Made by a program: the position numbers and the translations under genes | Notes under the pieces: generated by a model | Databases searched by the model: none | The model's input: only the letters and a program-made list of their open reading frames with translations | What the model was told of the DNA's origin: nothing | From: Diprion similis | Lineage: Eukaryota > Arthropoda > Insecta > Hymenoptera > Diprionidae | Length of the DNA: 64,000 nucleotides | Assembly: GCF_021155765.1 (NCBI RefSeq) | Contig: NC_060111.1 | Location: 10,105,981 to 10,169,980 of the forward strand | Reading direction: 5' to 3' | Shown: piece after piece, positions 45,101 through 55,999 of the stretch | Position numbering within the stretch: the stretch's first letter is position 1 | Layout: each line of letters begins with the position of its first letter

Positions 45101-46204
45101 AATCAAAAGCAAGATGACCATTTTTACTGCAATTGAAGCAACGTGGACTCTGGAATGTATCAACTGGTTTCTTTTCAGTCAACGATGCCTTGTGTTCGGA
45201 AGCTACAGGCGTCGCCTTGGTGTTTTCACCTCCGTAGGCCTCACTCTTTGCAAAAATTTTTTTTTCAGGTGGCAATTTCACCTTATCAAAAGCATCCAAC
45301 AAGGATGCCTTTTCCCGGAAGCGCTGAATCCTTGCTTGGGTCTGAATAGACGTATTAGGGATTCCGTCGATTAGGTAGTCGACCAATTCCTCTTCATCGA
45401 TTGGAACGTCACTACCCAGAATAATTTTGTCGTGGTAATAATCACTGAAATTTTCCAAAGCTTTCCAGATTCTGTCCTCAAATTTCTTTCGACGAGCCAG
45501 TCGATTGGGACGATGGTCGAACATCATAGCCAGTTCGTGTAAGAGTACACCCACCTTCATGCCAATATACTCTGGTTTTGATTGAAACCACTGGCTTGCA
45601 TTGCCCTTAAGCTTGGCGCTTAGTAGAAGTCGAGCGTGAGCATCGTCCAATTGATACGTACGGCACAAAAGTTTGAACTGTTCCTCCCATTTCCTGAAGT
45701 CAACATTTCCACCCTTGAAGTCACCGATTAACTCCTTCATGGCGTTGATGTTGTGGTTTTGCTGCACAAGTTGCTCGCGCACAGGTTCCCTGGGCGCTGG
45801 CACAATCTCACGTGAAAGAAGAGCAAGCTCACGTCTCGCAAACTCCAACTCTTTGGCCATCATATATCGTTCTCTGGCCATCATGTCTCGTTCTCTGGTC
45901 AGAAGTGCTATTTCTCTATAATTAGTGTTGATGTTTTGTTCCGCAATGACATCGTTTAACTGGATATTCTCACCCCCGCATCAGCTGATTCCGCGGAGTC
46001 TAGAATTTCGGATGCGTCGGCTACAGCAGTCGGGCTAACTAGGCCGTCGATCCACTGTCCAATCGGATCGTTCTCGTGAAGACGTTTCAATAGCTCGGAT
46101 TTCGCTCCTGTAGCAGGAAGGCCTTGAGCCCGTGCCACTTCCTTTAACGTATTGAGGGAGAACTTGTTGGGGTCTCTAACCTCACTACTTTGTCCCGGAC
46201 TCAT
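42184..46204 (-). pseudogene. Gypsy gag-pol, several breaks and an internal replacement
   Basis: Gag begins at 46204 with a SAP-like segment (LKEVARAQGLPATGAKSELL). A one-base slip in a run of C near 45970 separates it from the following frame (45884-44073), which has gag, two zinc knuckles (CFNCSKNGHLAFDC and CLKCFAADHQLPDC), protease (LLDTGSPISL) and the first half of reverse transcriptase (SPYASPIVLVKK, LLDLKDGFHHI). After another shift, the catalytic block CMDDFLI is present near 43975. The RT thumb and most of RNase H are then missing and replaced by about 300 bp of unrelated DNA (about 43617-43915). The integrase zinc domain (HDEIGHLG, CLKC) and catalytic core follow (43502 on) with two in-frame stops near 42915 and 42850 and a shift near 42630. 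It is not functional. Confidence 0.9.
43617..43915 (+). pseudogene. OTU-like fragment in possible Helitron-like filler
   Basis: This piece replaces part of the Gypsy pol. On the plus strand, from 43810, it encodes PDGNCLLRALAYCVHG followed by RHAEVR, which matches the N-terminal catalytic block of OTU cysteine proteases (DGNC with the nucleophile Cys). The His-containing C-terminal half is absent. The left edge TCTCCCTATCTAATA resembles the TC-starting 5' end of insect Helitrons, some of which encode OTU domains. That link is my inference. The open frame to 44043 runs into antisense Gypsy sequence and is not a real end. Confidence 0.55.
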
Positions 46205-46650
46205 GTTTGATAGGTTTATTCTCGCGCGCGCAACACTAGCACAATCGAGTGTTCCTAAACGTAACCAGAGTGTCTCAGGCGTCTCTGTCGGTAACGAAGA
46301 CGCGAACTCGGCAAACAGAGGGCCCGCAAGAGTCCCGAACCGATCACAGGGCGACGTGCGTTCTTCTTATCGAACTACAACGGACGCAATGCACCTAACA
46401 ATAAATCGCAATTTCTTTTGTTTCAGGTGTGTATCCCGAATAAAGCACTGAATCAACAATTTCAAAGGCTTATTCACTGAGAGAGCCCGCACAGAAGTTT
46501 TCCCAGAAGTCTATACATAACCGTAAATATCGTGGACGCAACACAGAAGACTTGAATTGAAAACAACGTGGTTCGAACTGAAGCGATCACGTTTTCCCGC
46601 TATTTCACGATTGTAGGCGTAATTTTCGGGCTGATCCCACTTCTGAAGTT

Positions 46651-47478
46651 TGTGAGAGGATGGCTTCACAAATGAATGAACTCACAGAGGTTTAAGGCCC
46701 CGCTGACCTGGCATGTCATATATATATTTCGTGACGTCAGAAGCGGGGAAAACGCCATAACGAATCCTGCAAGAACGGAAGCACGAATCTTAGTCGGGAA
46801 ATTTTTGAATTGAAGCTTGAATGAAAGTGTACGTGGCTAACTCAGTCACTGGTCATGCAAATCGCTGATAATGTGTATAATAAAGAATAATGAAGTGAAT
46901 AAAATTACGCCAAAACAAACATGGCCGATCGGAGCTACCGCATGTTGAATATTCACTGATTGCACTGTTTCACAATTTCTTTCACTCTCGCCAGACAGTT
47001 AGCCACTTACAAAAGCACTCACTTTATTCGGGAAAACTTATACTATCAGTTATTTTTTTGTAAATATGGTACGATTCGTAACGGCGATTTTCATGTGACA
47101 GCAGCCCGTTCATGGTCCACAAGAAGTATGTCTCGATCTGTAACTGACATCATTGGCTCGATCTAACAGAACAAGCCAATGAAATCAACGGCCTCAGTTC
47201 ACCGTTCAACGTTCAGAGGCGCTGCACGTATTTATGACGTCACGATTTGATATTTTCAAGTCAGGTCAGCGGCGCCTTAATGTGAAAGCGTATATTATTT
47301 ATACCCACCGAAACGGAGCGGTTATACGTCCCGATCGCGTCGCGGTCTCCTCGGGTCTCTCTGCTCAGTTCCCCCCTCCACTGCGTCACTCATCAGAGAC
47401 GCGTAACTGGCGTCACCGTCACTTCGTATGGTGCCGCCGCCTTACAGTTACCGATCCAACTTATATTAGGGTCTTACG
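46651..47478 (-). repeat. 5' LTR of the Gypsy element, carrying a MITE
   Basis: LTR sequence lies at 46651-46695 and 47277-47478, about 243 bp once the MITE and one TTAA are discounted. The last base differs from the partner (G for A). Confidence 0.88.
46696..47276. mobile_element. TTAA-flanked piggyBac-like MITE
   Basis: 581 bp. It starts GGCCCCGCTGACCTG and ends CAGGTCAGCGGCGCC, flanked by TTAA at 46692-46695 and 47277-47280. TTAA target use is the hallmark of piggyBac-type elements. Interior GACGTCA motifs occur near both ends. No ORF for a transposase. Confidence 0.88.
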
Positions 47479-48059
47479 ATATCTTTAATTTTTTTGCTAG
47501 GCGGACCCCAGTGTTCGCAAGTCTGACAAACGCATTCAAGAATCTCTGGTTCCAATCGTAACTTGGTCAGATCGGTCAGGAACGACGAGATTCGAGATTT
47601 TCTCGGCCACATACCAATTTTTTTCTGATTTTCCGGTGTGGGGCAGCTAAGTGTCTGAAAGTCTGTCGGACGCGCTGAAGAATTTCAGGTTTGATTCATA
47701 GATGACCAAAATTGGTTGGATAATGAAGAATTCCTGGCTATCTTGTCTCAGAATCAAGAGATCTTCAATTTTTCTGCTGGGCTGACCGGAGTGTTCGCAA
47801 GTCTGACAAACGCATCCAAGGATTTCTGGATTCAATCCTAACTTGGTCAGAACGGTCAGATCAACGAGATTCAAGATTTTCTCTGCGAAATACGAACTTT
47901 TTTTGATTTTTCGGTGCGGGGTGGCTGAGTGTCTGCAAGTCTGTCGTACGCACGAAAGAACTTTAGGTTCGATTCATGAATGGCCAAAATCCGTTGAAAA
48001 ATGTAGAATTCATGTCTATCTTGTCTCAGAATCTGGATATCTTCAATTTTTCTGCTGGG
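47479..48059. repeat. 281-bp satellite array, right part
   Basis: It continues the array in register: the next ATTCCTGGCT starts at 47730 and the following one at 48008 (278 bp). The array is cut at 48059 by the LTR of the next retroelement. Confidence 0.9.
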
Positions 48060-49599
48060 TGTGACGTCCTGGAGCGGATGTTTAATAAAAAAAAAAAAAT
48101 TCTCTATTTTTACAGTTGCGACCGACACGTCGCCTGAGAGTCTAAGAAGCCCTAATTTTATTTGTGGGACCCGGGCCCCTGCTACGGATTATATTTTACG
48201 GGTTTTCTTTGGAAGAATGAGACTTTATGGAATATAGTAACGTGGAATATTTTTTCACTCACTTTTTGATCAATCGTGATAACCTCAGGTATTCTGATCA
48301 CCTGCTGGGTGACCTCATGGATTACTCCGTCGTCGGAATGTGTTGAACTAGGGCCTGGATCTACCCGTGGAGGAGACTCTTAATTGTGAATTGTATAACT
48401 TCGAATTAGGGTATTTCACTGACTTTAGTTTTTAAATACTTTCCAAGAAATAAATACACTTTGTTTAACTTTGGGTCTGTAACCCATATATTGTTACAAA
48501 CTCTTTCAATTAAATCTTATGAATAAATGTACAAGTGATGAAGGAGTTACACGTGAAAGTTAATATTTAAGATTAATATTCAAGGGAAAAAATTTTAGAG
48601 CGTGTAGACAGAACAAAACTCGGCGAAGAAGTGACATTTCAAAGTTCAGATTTAAGATTTAAGATTTGAGAAAACAAGTTTTACACGTCTAGACAGATCA
48701 GAACTCGGCGAAGAAATAAGGAGTCCGCGCTCCGCAATCGACCGCCTCGGCCGTGTGGTGGGAGGTGCTTTTGCAAATGGCCGCTTCCCTTTCTCCAGTC
48801 CGGGGGTTCCCGCGTGGCATTTCCACTCCAAGATGGCGGTGGTCCAAGAGCCGGAGAATGTTTATTCGACTCGGTTCCCGGGCGTCGGGCTATCGCCTTA
48901 TTGATAGATACTCAATACTTGTTTATCTTGGTATAAACATTTAGAAATCGTGGCCGCGAGTTTATTCTACTATGAACGTTTATGAATTGTAACCAAAAGT
49001 ATATTTTAATATAAACGTTTACAAATCGTGACCAAATGTATATTTTAATATAAACGTTTACAAATCGTGTGGTCAATTGTATATTGGAATATAATTATTC
49101 ACTCGGTGTACACCAACGCTCTTGGATGTGGCTTTTCTTTGACGCCAGGTACACTCGTCTCCTTAGATATTGTTTGATATTATTCTCAATACATTTTCTT
49201 AGTTAATATAATGATATCCATTATTGGATGAATATCGAGTATTGTTACTCGCAACTTAGTTATAATTCTAATGATTTTATACTTTTTCCCAATAATACAG
49301 TTTTTTAGCGGTATTACAAATCTAATATACGTATGTGTGTCTATGTATGTTGCAGAGTGAAGACGGAACAAGATGGTCGCCTACAATCTCATGAGGCGAG
49401 CCATATTCGTTATATTAATGTCATTTCTCTTCCATGTTATTTCGTCTTCTTTATAATGAATAAAATATATAAGCAAAAATTATTCTGTGTACCTTAGTTA
49501 ATACACAATATTTCCACAAAGGGTAAGAAAGAGAGCATCAGTCTTATAATGTATATAGTTGTGAAAAATATACTTAGGACGTTACCTGGGGACGTCACA
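48060..49599 (-). repeat. 3' LTR (1,540 bp) of an env-bearing retroelement
   Basis: The ends are TGTGACGTCC and GGGGACGTCACA, inverted to each other. On the minus strand, the purine run AAGGAGGGGGG lies immediately before the LTR, as expected of a polypurine tract. Internal repeats TATAAACGTTTACAAATCGTG occur near 48960-49080. The partner 5' LTR is not in the window. Confidence 0.75.
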
Positions 49600-49613
49600 C
49601 CCCCCTCCTTATT
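49600..49613 (-). other. Polypurine tract
   Basis: On the minus strand this reads AAATAAGGAGGGGG and directly abuts the LTR start. It sets the orientation of the element as minus. Confidence 0.7.
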
Positions 49614-49647
49614 TCAAGGAAATTAGGGTTCATTTCCTGAAAGATCA

Positions 49648-51635
49648 TTATACAATATTAAGATCTTTCGCTCGCTTTTGCGCTCTTTCTTCCAATTTTC
49701 TTAATTCTATGTCAGAATTCATTACTTCATGAACTCGGATAGGCTGTGTTGGTGAAGGACAGGAGGTTTGTTCAATGTTTTTCTGATCGTTCGACACAGT
49801 TTCGGTCGTAGATTCATTAATTTTACGATGACTCAAATGCATTAACAGATTAGTTATAGAATCCCATAATGCTGCTATTAAATGAATATCCACCCGTACG
49901 CGGCATGAAGTGTATAACCATGGACACAAGTGTCAATAAGAAATTTTAAAAGTGATCATATGGCCCACAATCCCCAAATTCCTTGAATTATACTTCCGAA
50001 TGTTGTGAAACCTGAGAATAGCTTGCGTGCCGTTGATTCTGCAATTTTAGACAATGTCTTTTCGTCGAATAGATTGTACATATTAATTGAACCTGAGTCT
50101 ATGTTTTCGCCTCGCGCTCCTCTTGAGATTGTGTCCAGTAGCGCGGGTTTCTCAACCGGAAACATGATGTGGTCCCTCAATTCTTTCAATTCTTTTTCTG
50201 TGTAGATCCCGCTCGTTCCAAGTGGTCCGGGGCTGGTGTATTTCCATTTCATTGACGTCAAAGGCTTGAGTCTTTGTGGTATTTTAGCTTCTGCGGCACG
50301 AGGTGTAAATTTATACCAGGTGTCCTCTACTTTAAACATGGGGGGTACAATTTCGTTACAATTTCCTAATATTCCTGCTTTAACAATAATTCTTGATTTG
50401 GTTCGTAGGAACATACTCTTGTTTTGGTATCTAACTGGTAAGTCGTTATAACATCCTTCGATCTTTCTAAACTCAACTTCCACTGGTATGCATTTCATAA
50501 TGTATATTACTTCTCCAGCGACTGTAGCGAAGTATCCTGGTCCTTTCATCAAGTTATATGCAAAGTAGTCTGGCGATATTTCAGCTAAATTTAATGCATT
50601 TTTTAACACTTGTTGTTCTAATATACATTTTTGTTCAATTACGTCTCGATATAAATTTGTCGTCTGTGTTCGTATATGTTTTTCCACATAGATAAATTTA
50701 GAGTTTATGTATAAAAACATGTCGATGTTTGATACTGCTAATTTCGTTCGCTGCTTGAACGTTTCAGTTGGATTTGTTTCGAAAATATATAATCGTGGGT
50801 GTACCGTATTGATGATGCGGTACCCGCAAACGTTGGTTCTTGATTTTTCCATTGAAGCGAAAGTTGTTTCTTCTGTTACCAAGGAGTAAATTGTAGGTGA
50901 ATTTGTTGCATTCATTCTGTTTGCATATCCTGTATATAAGACATCGTAGTTATCGAATTTACATTCGTCGAACGGCATGGTGGTCCAATATGTGTGTCCG
51001 CCGTCTTCATCGATGCAATGTCCGTCGGCGAAGGGGCATACTGTTCCGCCTTTTAAAATCATCTGATTCCTGGAAATCTTGACATCTGCAGTATAAGATT
51101 GGGTTGAAATCTTAATGATAGCTTGCACCACGGCCTTTTCCCATTGTCCGTAGCCATCATTATAGTATTCGCCTTGGCAGGTTCCGTCTGACGTCAGGCT
51201 TCCCGCTAAGGTCGCGTCGCGTAGCGTCGTTGCATTAACTGGAATTTCCACAAGATTGGTTATTGTGCCTATAGCAATTGTTCCGGAGCGGTGCAGTAGT
51301 TTGCATGCTTCTCTTGATACTCGAGGGAAGTAGACCTTCCTTCCGCCATCGGTTACCGAATTGTGTGAAAATGATCCGCATCTGTACACCGTCCGATCTA
51401 TTTCCACTTTACATTGTATGACATTTGTCTGCTTATATTCCGTCAATTGCAGCAACTGTATATAAATTTTTTCTGTCTGTGTCTATTGGGGATCTATATC
51501 GCACTCGTCTATCTCCAATAAACTAATAGTTGTTATGCTTAAGGCTGCTCCGCCGCAGTCATATCCAATGAGGCTGAGCGCTCCATTGTTCCATAATAGG
51601 ATGATGGTGATGGTTACCACGAATTTTAACATCAT
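49648..51635 (-). pseudogene. Envelope-like glycoprotein, chuvirus-type, with breaks
   Basis: On the minus strand, an ATG at 51635 starts a hydrophobic signal peptide. An in-frame stop at about 51483-51485 separates it from the main open frame (51455-49956, about 499 residues). The main frame has many cysteines, a GHCIDEDGGHTYW segment followed by a spaced Cys and a YDVLYTG block, and a late GIWGLW hydrophobic stretch. That stretch is cut by a stop or shift at 49956, before a charged tail (49929-49648). The overall pattern resembles the class III-like glycoproteins of chuviruses that insect retroelements have repeatedly acquired (recognition from memory). No furin site of the errantivirus/baculovirus F type was seen. 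Its role would be membrane fusion and cell entry for the element; as it stands it is disrupted. Confidence 0.65.
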
Positions 51636-51705
51636 AACCTGGAAGGTTTATTCGTACTGAATTTCTGACTATTGCTTAATTTTAGCTTAAATTTAAATGG
51701 TTAAT

Positions 51706-52167
51706 TTATATCTCTATATCACTGTCCTCTAACAGTTTGTTATAATTTTCGGTTTCCATACAAGTGATTTTATTATTTACCCAGGAATATTCTGAAAGTA
51801 TCCCAATGGTTCCCTGGCCCATGAAGATAAGGCTCGGTGGGTACCATTTTCCATTATGAATCTTAATGAAAAACAATATCTGTTTCTTTGTTACGTCTAC
51901 TAATTAGAAATTAGTTATCATATCATCTACATCGTGTACACTCTCTATTATTTTACGGAAAAATTCATAAACGCCTTCAGCGATGTTTGTTTTACAAACT
52001 AGTTCTACAAGGGTAAATTTCGTGAGTGCATCGCATGCAAAATTTGCTATAATTTTTACTGAATACATCTTAATTTCAATGGTAACTAACCGTTTGTTAT
52101 TGGGGACAGGTTTTTGTAAGAAAATTACCTCAAAGTCAAACGCATCTTCGTTTGCCGGTAACTTCAT
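51706..52167 (-). pseudogene. Small ORF upstream of env, function unknown
   Basis: A frame of about 153 codons on the minus strand starts [16 protein letters not shown] and is interrupted by one TAA at about 51904. It resumes with VDVTKKQILFFIKIHNGKW and ends at 51706, about 70 bp before the env start and in the same orientation, so it probably belongs to the same element. No domain is recognised. Its 5' end is copied several times, truncated, in the adjacent microsatellite region. Confidence 0.55.
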
Positions 52168-52189
52168 CGTTAGGTTTTTCCTTTCAAAA

Positions 52190-52268
52190 CTATTTATACA
52201 TGTATATGTATACTTATGTGTATATCGAGTATATATTTTTATGCGTATATATGTATATATATATACGC

Positions 52269-52325
<57 letters not shown>

Positions 52326-52339
52326 TATATTTTTATGCG

Positions 52340-52384
<45 letters not shown>

Positions 52385-53013
52385 TATATTTTTATGCGTA
52401 TATATATATACATATATACGCATAAAAATATATACTCGATATACACATAAGTATACATATACATGTATAAATAGTTTTGAAAGGAAAAACCTAACGATGA
52501 AGTTAGGTATATACTATATATATATATATATATAGTATATATTTTTATGCGTATATATATATACATATATACGCATAAAAATATATACTCGATATACACA
52601 TAAGTATACATATACATGTATAAATAGTTTTGAAAGGAAAAACCTAACGATGAAGTTACCGGCAAACGAAGATGCGTTTGACTTTGAGGTAATTTTCTTA
52701 CAAAAACCTGTCCCCAATAACAAACGGTTAGTTACCATTGAAATTAAGATGTATTCAGTAAAAATTATAGCAAATTTTGCATGCGATGCACTCACGAAAT
52801 TTACCCTTGTAGAACTAGTTTGTAAAACAAACATCGCTGAAGGCGTTTATGAATTTTTCCGTAAAATAATATATATATACATATATACGCATAAAAATAT
52901 ATACTCGATATACACATAAGTATACATATACATGTATAAATAGTTTTGAAAGGAAAAACCTAACGATGAAGTTACCGGCAAACGAAGATTATATATATAT
53001 ATATACGCATAAA

Positions 53014-53045
<32 letters not shown>
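52190..53045. repeat. TA-rich microsatellite with repeated truncated copies of the small ORF 5' end
   Basis: The leader and start of the small ORF (minus, about 51950-52245) recur on the plus strand at 52419-52504 (stops after the first two codons), 52572-52870 (longest) and 52888-52989 (stops after about eight codons). Each copy begins at the same CGCATAAAAATATATACTCG string and ends in (TA)n. Extra inverted fragments lie near 52325, 52385 and 52535. Tyr/Ile-rich open frames here are artefacts of the microsatellite. Confidence 0.85.
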
Positions 53046-53046
<1 letters not shown>

Positions 53047-54470
53047 CTGGAGGTCTTTTTGGGGACAAAATTTTTGGACATCATTTTATGATTGAAAATC
53101 ACAAATTTGTGTTTCTGGTGTGGTTTTCCGTTGGAAATTCATAGATACTCGCAGTAATTTGATTCCTACATCAAAAACAAAATGTATAGGTTTTTTCCAG
53201 GACATCATGAGAAAAGGTTCTTTTGAGAACCAAATTTGAAAATTCATTTGAATAATTGAAAAATACCAACAATACATTTCTTACAACATCCCAACCGAGA
53301 ATTTTCGAAAAAATTTCTCAGATTCCGAATTATCGGGAAATATGTATGAAGTGGTGTTTCCCAGGTCCGCTTGAATGAATGTTTTGCAATAAGCATTTCG
53401 ATTAAGTAAAGGCATTATCACCTTCGAAGGTGACAGTTTATTGATAACATTAACTCAAATTCCAATCCACACTTCCTACCTACTCTTGGAAAGAACGTGA
53501 GTAGACATAATTTGGTGTCTGCTAAACGATTGCTGCCGTCCTGGAACATACCTTGAGCGTCTGAAAGGTCTTTTTCGGACCCCTCAAATATGTACTAGTT
53601 CTTTCCGGGACCCCTCGATGCGCCATCTAATGGTGTGTTCCAGGCCACCAGCAATCGCTAAAATGGTCTTTTTCGGGTCGGATACATACCCAGGATGATG
53701 TGTTCCAGACACCACGAGAGTCTATATGTATAATAGACTTTATTTAGAGTATTTTACTCCGATTTTACTCCGCTGTGTTTCAGTAATGAATTGGTCTGAT
53801 CTCATGATTTAAATTATGGATTCCAATTTGTATCGAGCACGATGGAGAATAAATTAGCGAGTATAATGTCTAAATGAGGAAAATTATTTTTCATTGGACA
53901 GACATTTGGGAACGTCGTACGACGTATGTAGAGTCCTAAATTAGGTAAACATCAATCCTTCACTACGACTCATAGACTTTAAATAATTGTGTCTGGTCGT
54001 ACAAATTCCAACAAATTCCAACAAAGTTGGCAGATATTTACAACAGAATGTGGATAATTTTTGGTGAAACTCAGGGAGAGAATTTCTTGAGTTCAGCTTT
54101 CTCTAATTTAAAATTTTCCAACTAATTTTTTACCGTGAAATGCCGGAAAATGGCGAAACCTTATGCAATTTACATTGCAAGGCTTTACTCTTTCAATATT
54201 CAATAGTTCTCCCCTTGTCACTAATAGAAAATGCATTACCAATTGACAATACAAATGTATGTATTTTCAAAAGATATTGCATTTCAGCAAATGTGATTTT
54301 GTAAGCCCCCGAAAAACTTCGACGACATGCGAATCCTTCCAAATGTGTCCGGATAATTCACACCGACGATACACGTACACGTTATATCTTTCCTTTGATC
54401 TACTAGAGGCGCTGTGATAGACCTTTTGCACACATATATATTCCCACTCTACGTCATACTCCCTGGCCTC
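53046..54470. other. No gene recognised
   Basis: AT-rich sequence. Repeated phrases TCTTTTTCGG and GGACCCCTC occur at 53560-53700. No domain or clear element ends were identified. Confidence 0.45.
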
Positions 54471-54537
54471 AACTTTGCTATTCCGCAGTCTCCGCAGTCA
54501 AGCCGGAGTACGTACCAAACACCAAATTTCGACTGAT

Positions 54538-55108
54538 ATGTCTCAAAATTTGATCAAAACGTACAAATGGTGCTTTGTACCACTGTGCTCTAATACTACA
54601 AAAAATACGCCCAATAAAATCTTCGTACACGTACCAAAATTGATAGAAAAAAGAAAATTGTGGGTTGAAGCTGCTCGCCGAACGCTGCCAAAACCGAAGT
54701 CAAATCTGTTTTGCTGCGAGGACCATTTCAACGTCAGTAAAAGTCAATGATAAGTAGATTATGCCTATAGTATATTACGGAAATATGAAATCATATCTGC
54801 TAGTCAATACTTGTGATCTCCAAGTGGCATGGTTTAGGGAATACAACATAATCTTTAAAAACACGAAAATTAGAATCAATTTTTAGGTGGATTCTTTACA
54901 GATTAAAGAATATATGGAAAATTATATGTATTACAAACAAATGGGGGGTCGGATTCTGATGAAACCATCTGTAGTGCCACATAAGTTTTATTGTCAACCA
55001 TCCTGGAAATGCAGTGGAAATCAATCTACTCAAGCTAGTGTGAGTGAGAAAAGGCAAAAGTCACAAGAAGTGCTGACTGTTATCGAAGTTGAACCTCCAG
55101 CTTCTTAA
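54538..55108 (+). CDS. THAP-domain protein (short, two exons)
   Basis: A THAP zinc finger binds DNA through a C2CH zinc site. Exon 1 starts MSQNLIKTYKWC at 54538 and gives C-x4-C (CFVPLC), NKIFVHVPK, WVEAARR and CCEDHF (the C and H of the second half). Exon 2 (54887-55108) gives MENYMYYKQMGG and MKPSVVPHKFYC, the usual C-terminal end of the domain. A GTCAGT donor at about 54733 with the acceptor TTTTTAG before 54887 keeps the frame; the stronger-looking GTAAAA donor at 54737 would not. The protein is only about 139 residues, so it is a stand-alone THAP domain, probably a transposon-derived or truncated gene. No transposase follows. Confidence 0.75.
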
Positions 55109-55495
55109 ACACCAGCATAAATTAAACTGTCACCGTTCGAATCCTCCAGCCCTTCTTTAAGAGAGCCACAGTATTCCACATCTACAAAGACTAAAAGATC
55201 GACGACGCCACCGCCTCTCACAGGGAAAATTCACTACTGTCATATTCAATGTTGTAAAATAATATATTGTGTACCAAGGAGGCAAAGTTAGTCTTTTAAA
55301 ACAGAGCGTCAGCTTACTTACTTAAATTTCATTCTATCTAGTATCTAGGTATGTACCTTTTGAAGTACAGGTATGACGTATGAAACGGACCCAGGTATAG
55401 GTACAGATATTGCGACTGAACTTGAGGTACTTTGTAGGCGTTAGGTGTAGGAGTGATGAAGTATATGTAGGAAAATTTACAGTAAACAAGGTTAA

Positions 55496-55633
55496 CCCCT
55501 TGGGTACGGATTTACTTGAGAAAATATTTGCATGTGGAACGGTTAATTTTTGGTTTGACGTCTTAAATACGTCATTCACTCCTAGGGGAAAAAAGTGAAT
55601 GACGTGTCTCAGACCTCAAATGTATCCAAAGGG
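55496..55633. mobile_element. Small TTAA-flanked MITE
   Basis: 138 bp. It starts CCCCTTGGGTAC and ends GTATCCAAAGGG, flanked by TTAA at 55492-55495 and 55634-55637. A palindrome GTCATTCACT/AGTGAATGAC lies at about 55571-55604. piggyBac-type target site. Confidence 0.7.
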
Positions 55634-55689
55634 TTAAGAATGATATATGTTTCCAAATCTTATTCATTACTAGGGGCTTTGCTGCTGTG

Positions 55690-55974
55690 CGCTTTGTGCG
55701 CCTCACATTGTTCGGCACTACGCGTCTCATTTCTTCCGGCTCCGAGAAGAAAAGCATGTAGTATACTCCACTGTGCAGAATCCAATCTACTAATTGCCGA
55801 TCTTTCTTTTTTAACAAAACACTTTCTGGACCTTGTTTTAGGTCAAGTGAATAAGCATTATTTATTTTGTTATATAGACTTCTTGGCGGGATACCGAATT
55901 CAGCAGCAACTTGATTAAATGGTTTTCCAAATTTTATTTTGTCAATTGCAAGAGCATAGTATCTTCTTTTGTAT
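55690..55974 (-). pseudogene. Pipsqueak-type helix-turn-helix fragment
   Basis: One open frame on the minus strand encodes YKRRYYALAIDKIKFG, FNQVAAEFGIPPRSLYNKI and VLLKKKDRQLVDWIL. That order is a psq helix-turn-helix followed by the start of a CENP-B-like region, typical of Pogo/Tigger transposases and proteins derived from them. A stop lies just upstream (about 55975) and homology ends near 55690 with no DDE domain, so it is a relic. Confidence 0.65.
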
Positions 55975-55999
55975 CCTTATATTTTATTCTTCTTCACAG

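Larger units (their letters stand above)
41739..47478 (-). mobile_element. Ty3/Gypsy retrotransposon inserted in the satellite
   Basis: LTRs lie at 41739-41973 (TGTAAGAGG...TCTTACA) and 46651-47478 (TGTGAGAGG...TCTTACG), the latter enlarged by a 581-bp MITE. A 4-bp duplication ATAT sits at 41735-41738 and 47479-47482, and the satellite period is exactly restored when the element is removed. Gag-pol is on the minus strand and defective. An A-rich purine tract near 42010-42035 precedes the 3' LTR on the minus strand, and a 35-bp tandem repeat lies at 42074-42170. There is no env. Confidence 0.92.

Noticed and set aside
41739..51635. One single Gypsy element carrying gag, pol and env
   Set aside because: The Gypsy element is closed by paired LTRs and ATAT duplications at 41739-47478. 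The env belongs to a separate element with its own LTR at 48060-49599.
52214..53068. Tyr/Ile-rich ORFs on both strands
   Set aside because: They are translations of (TA)n microsatellite and repeated leader sequence.
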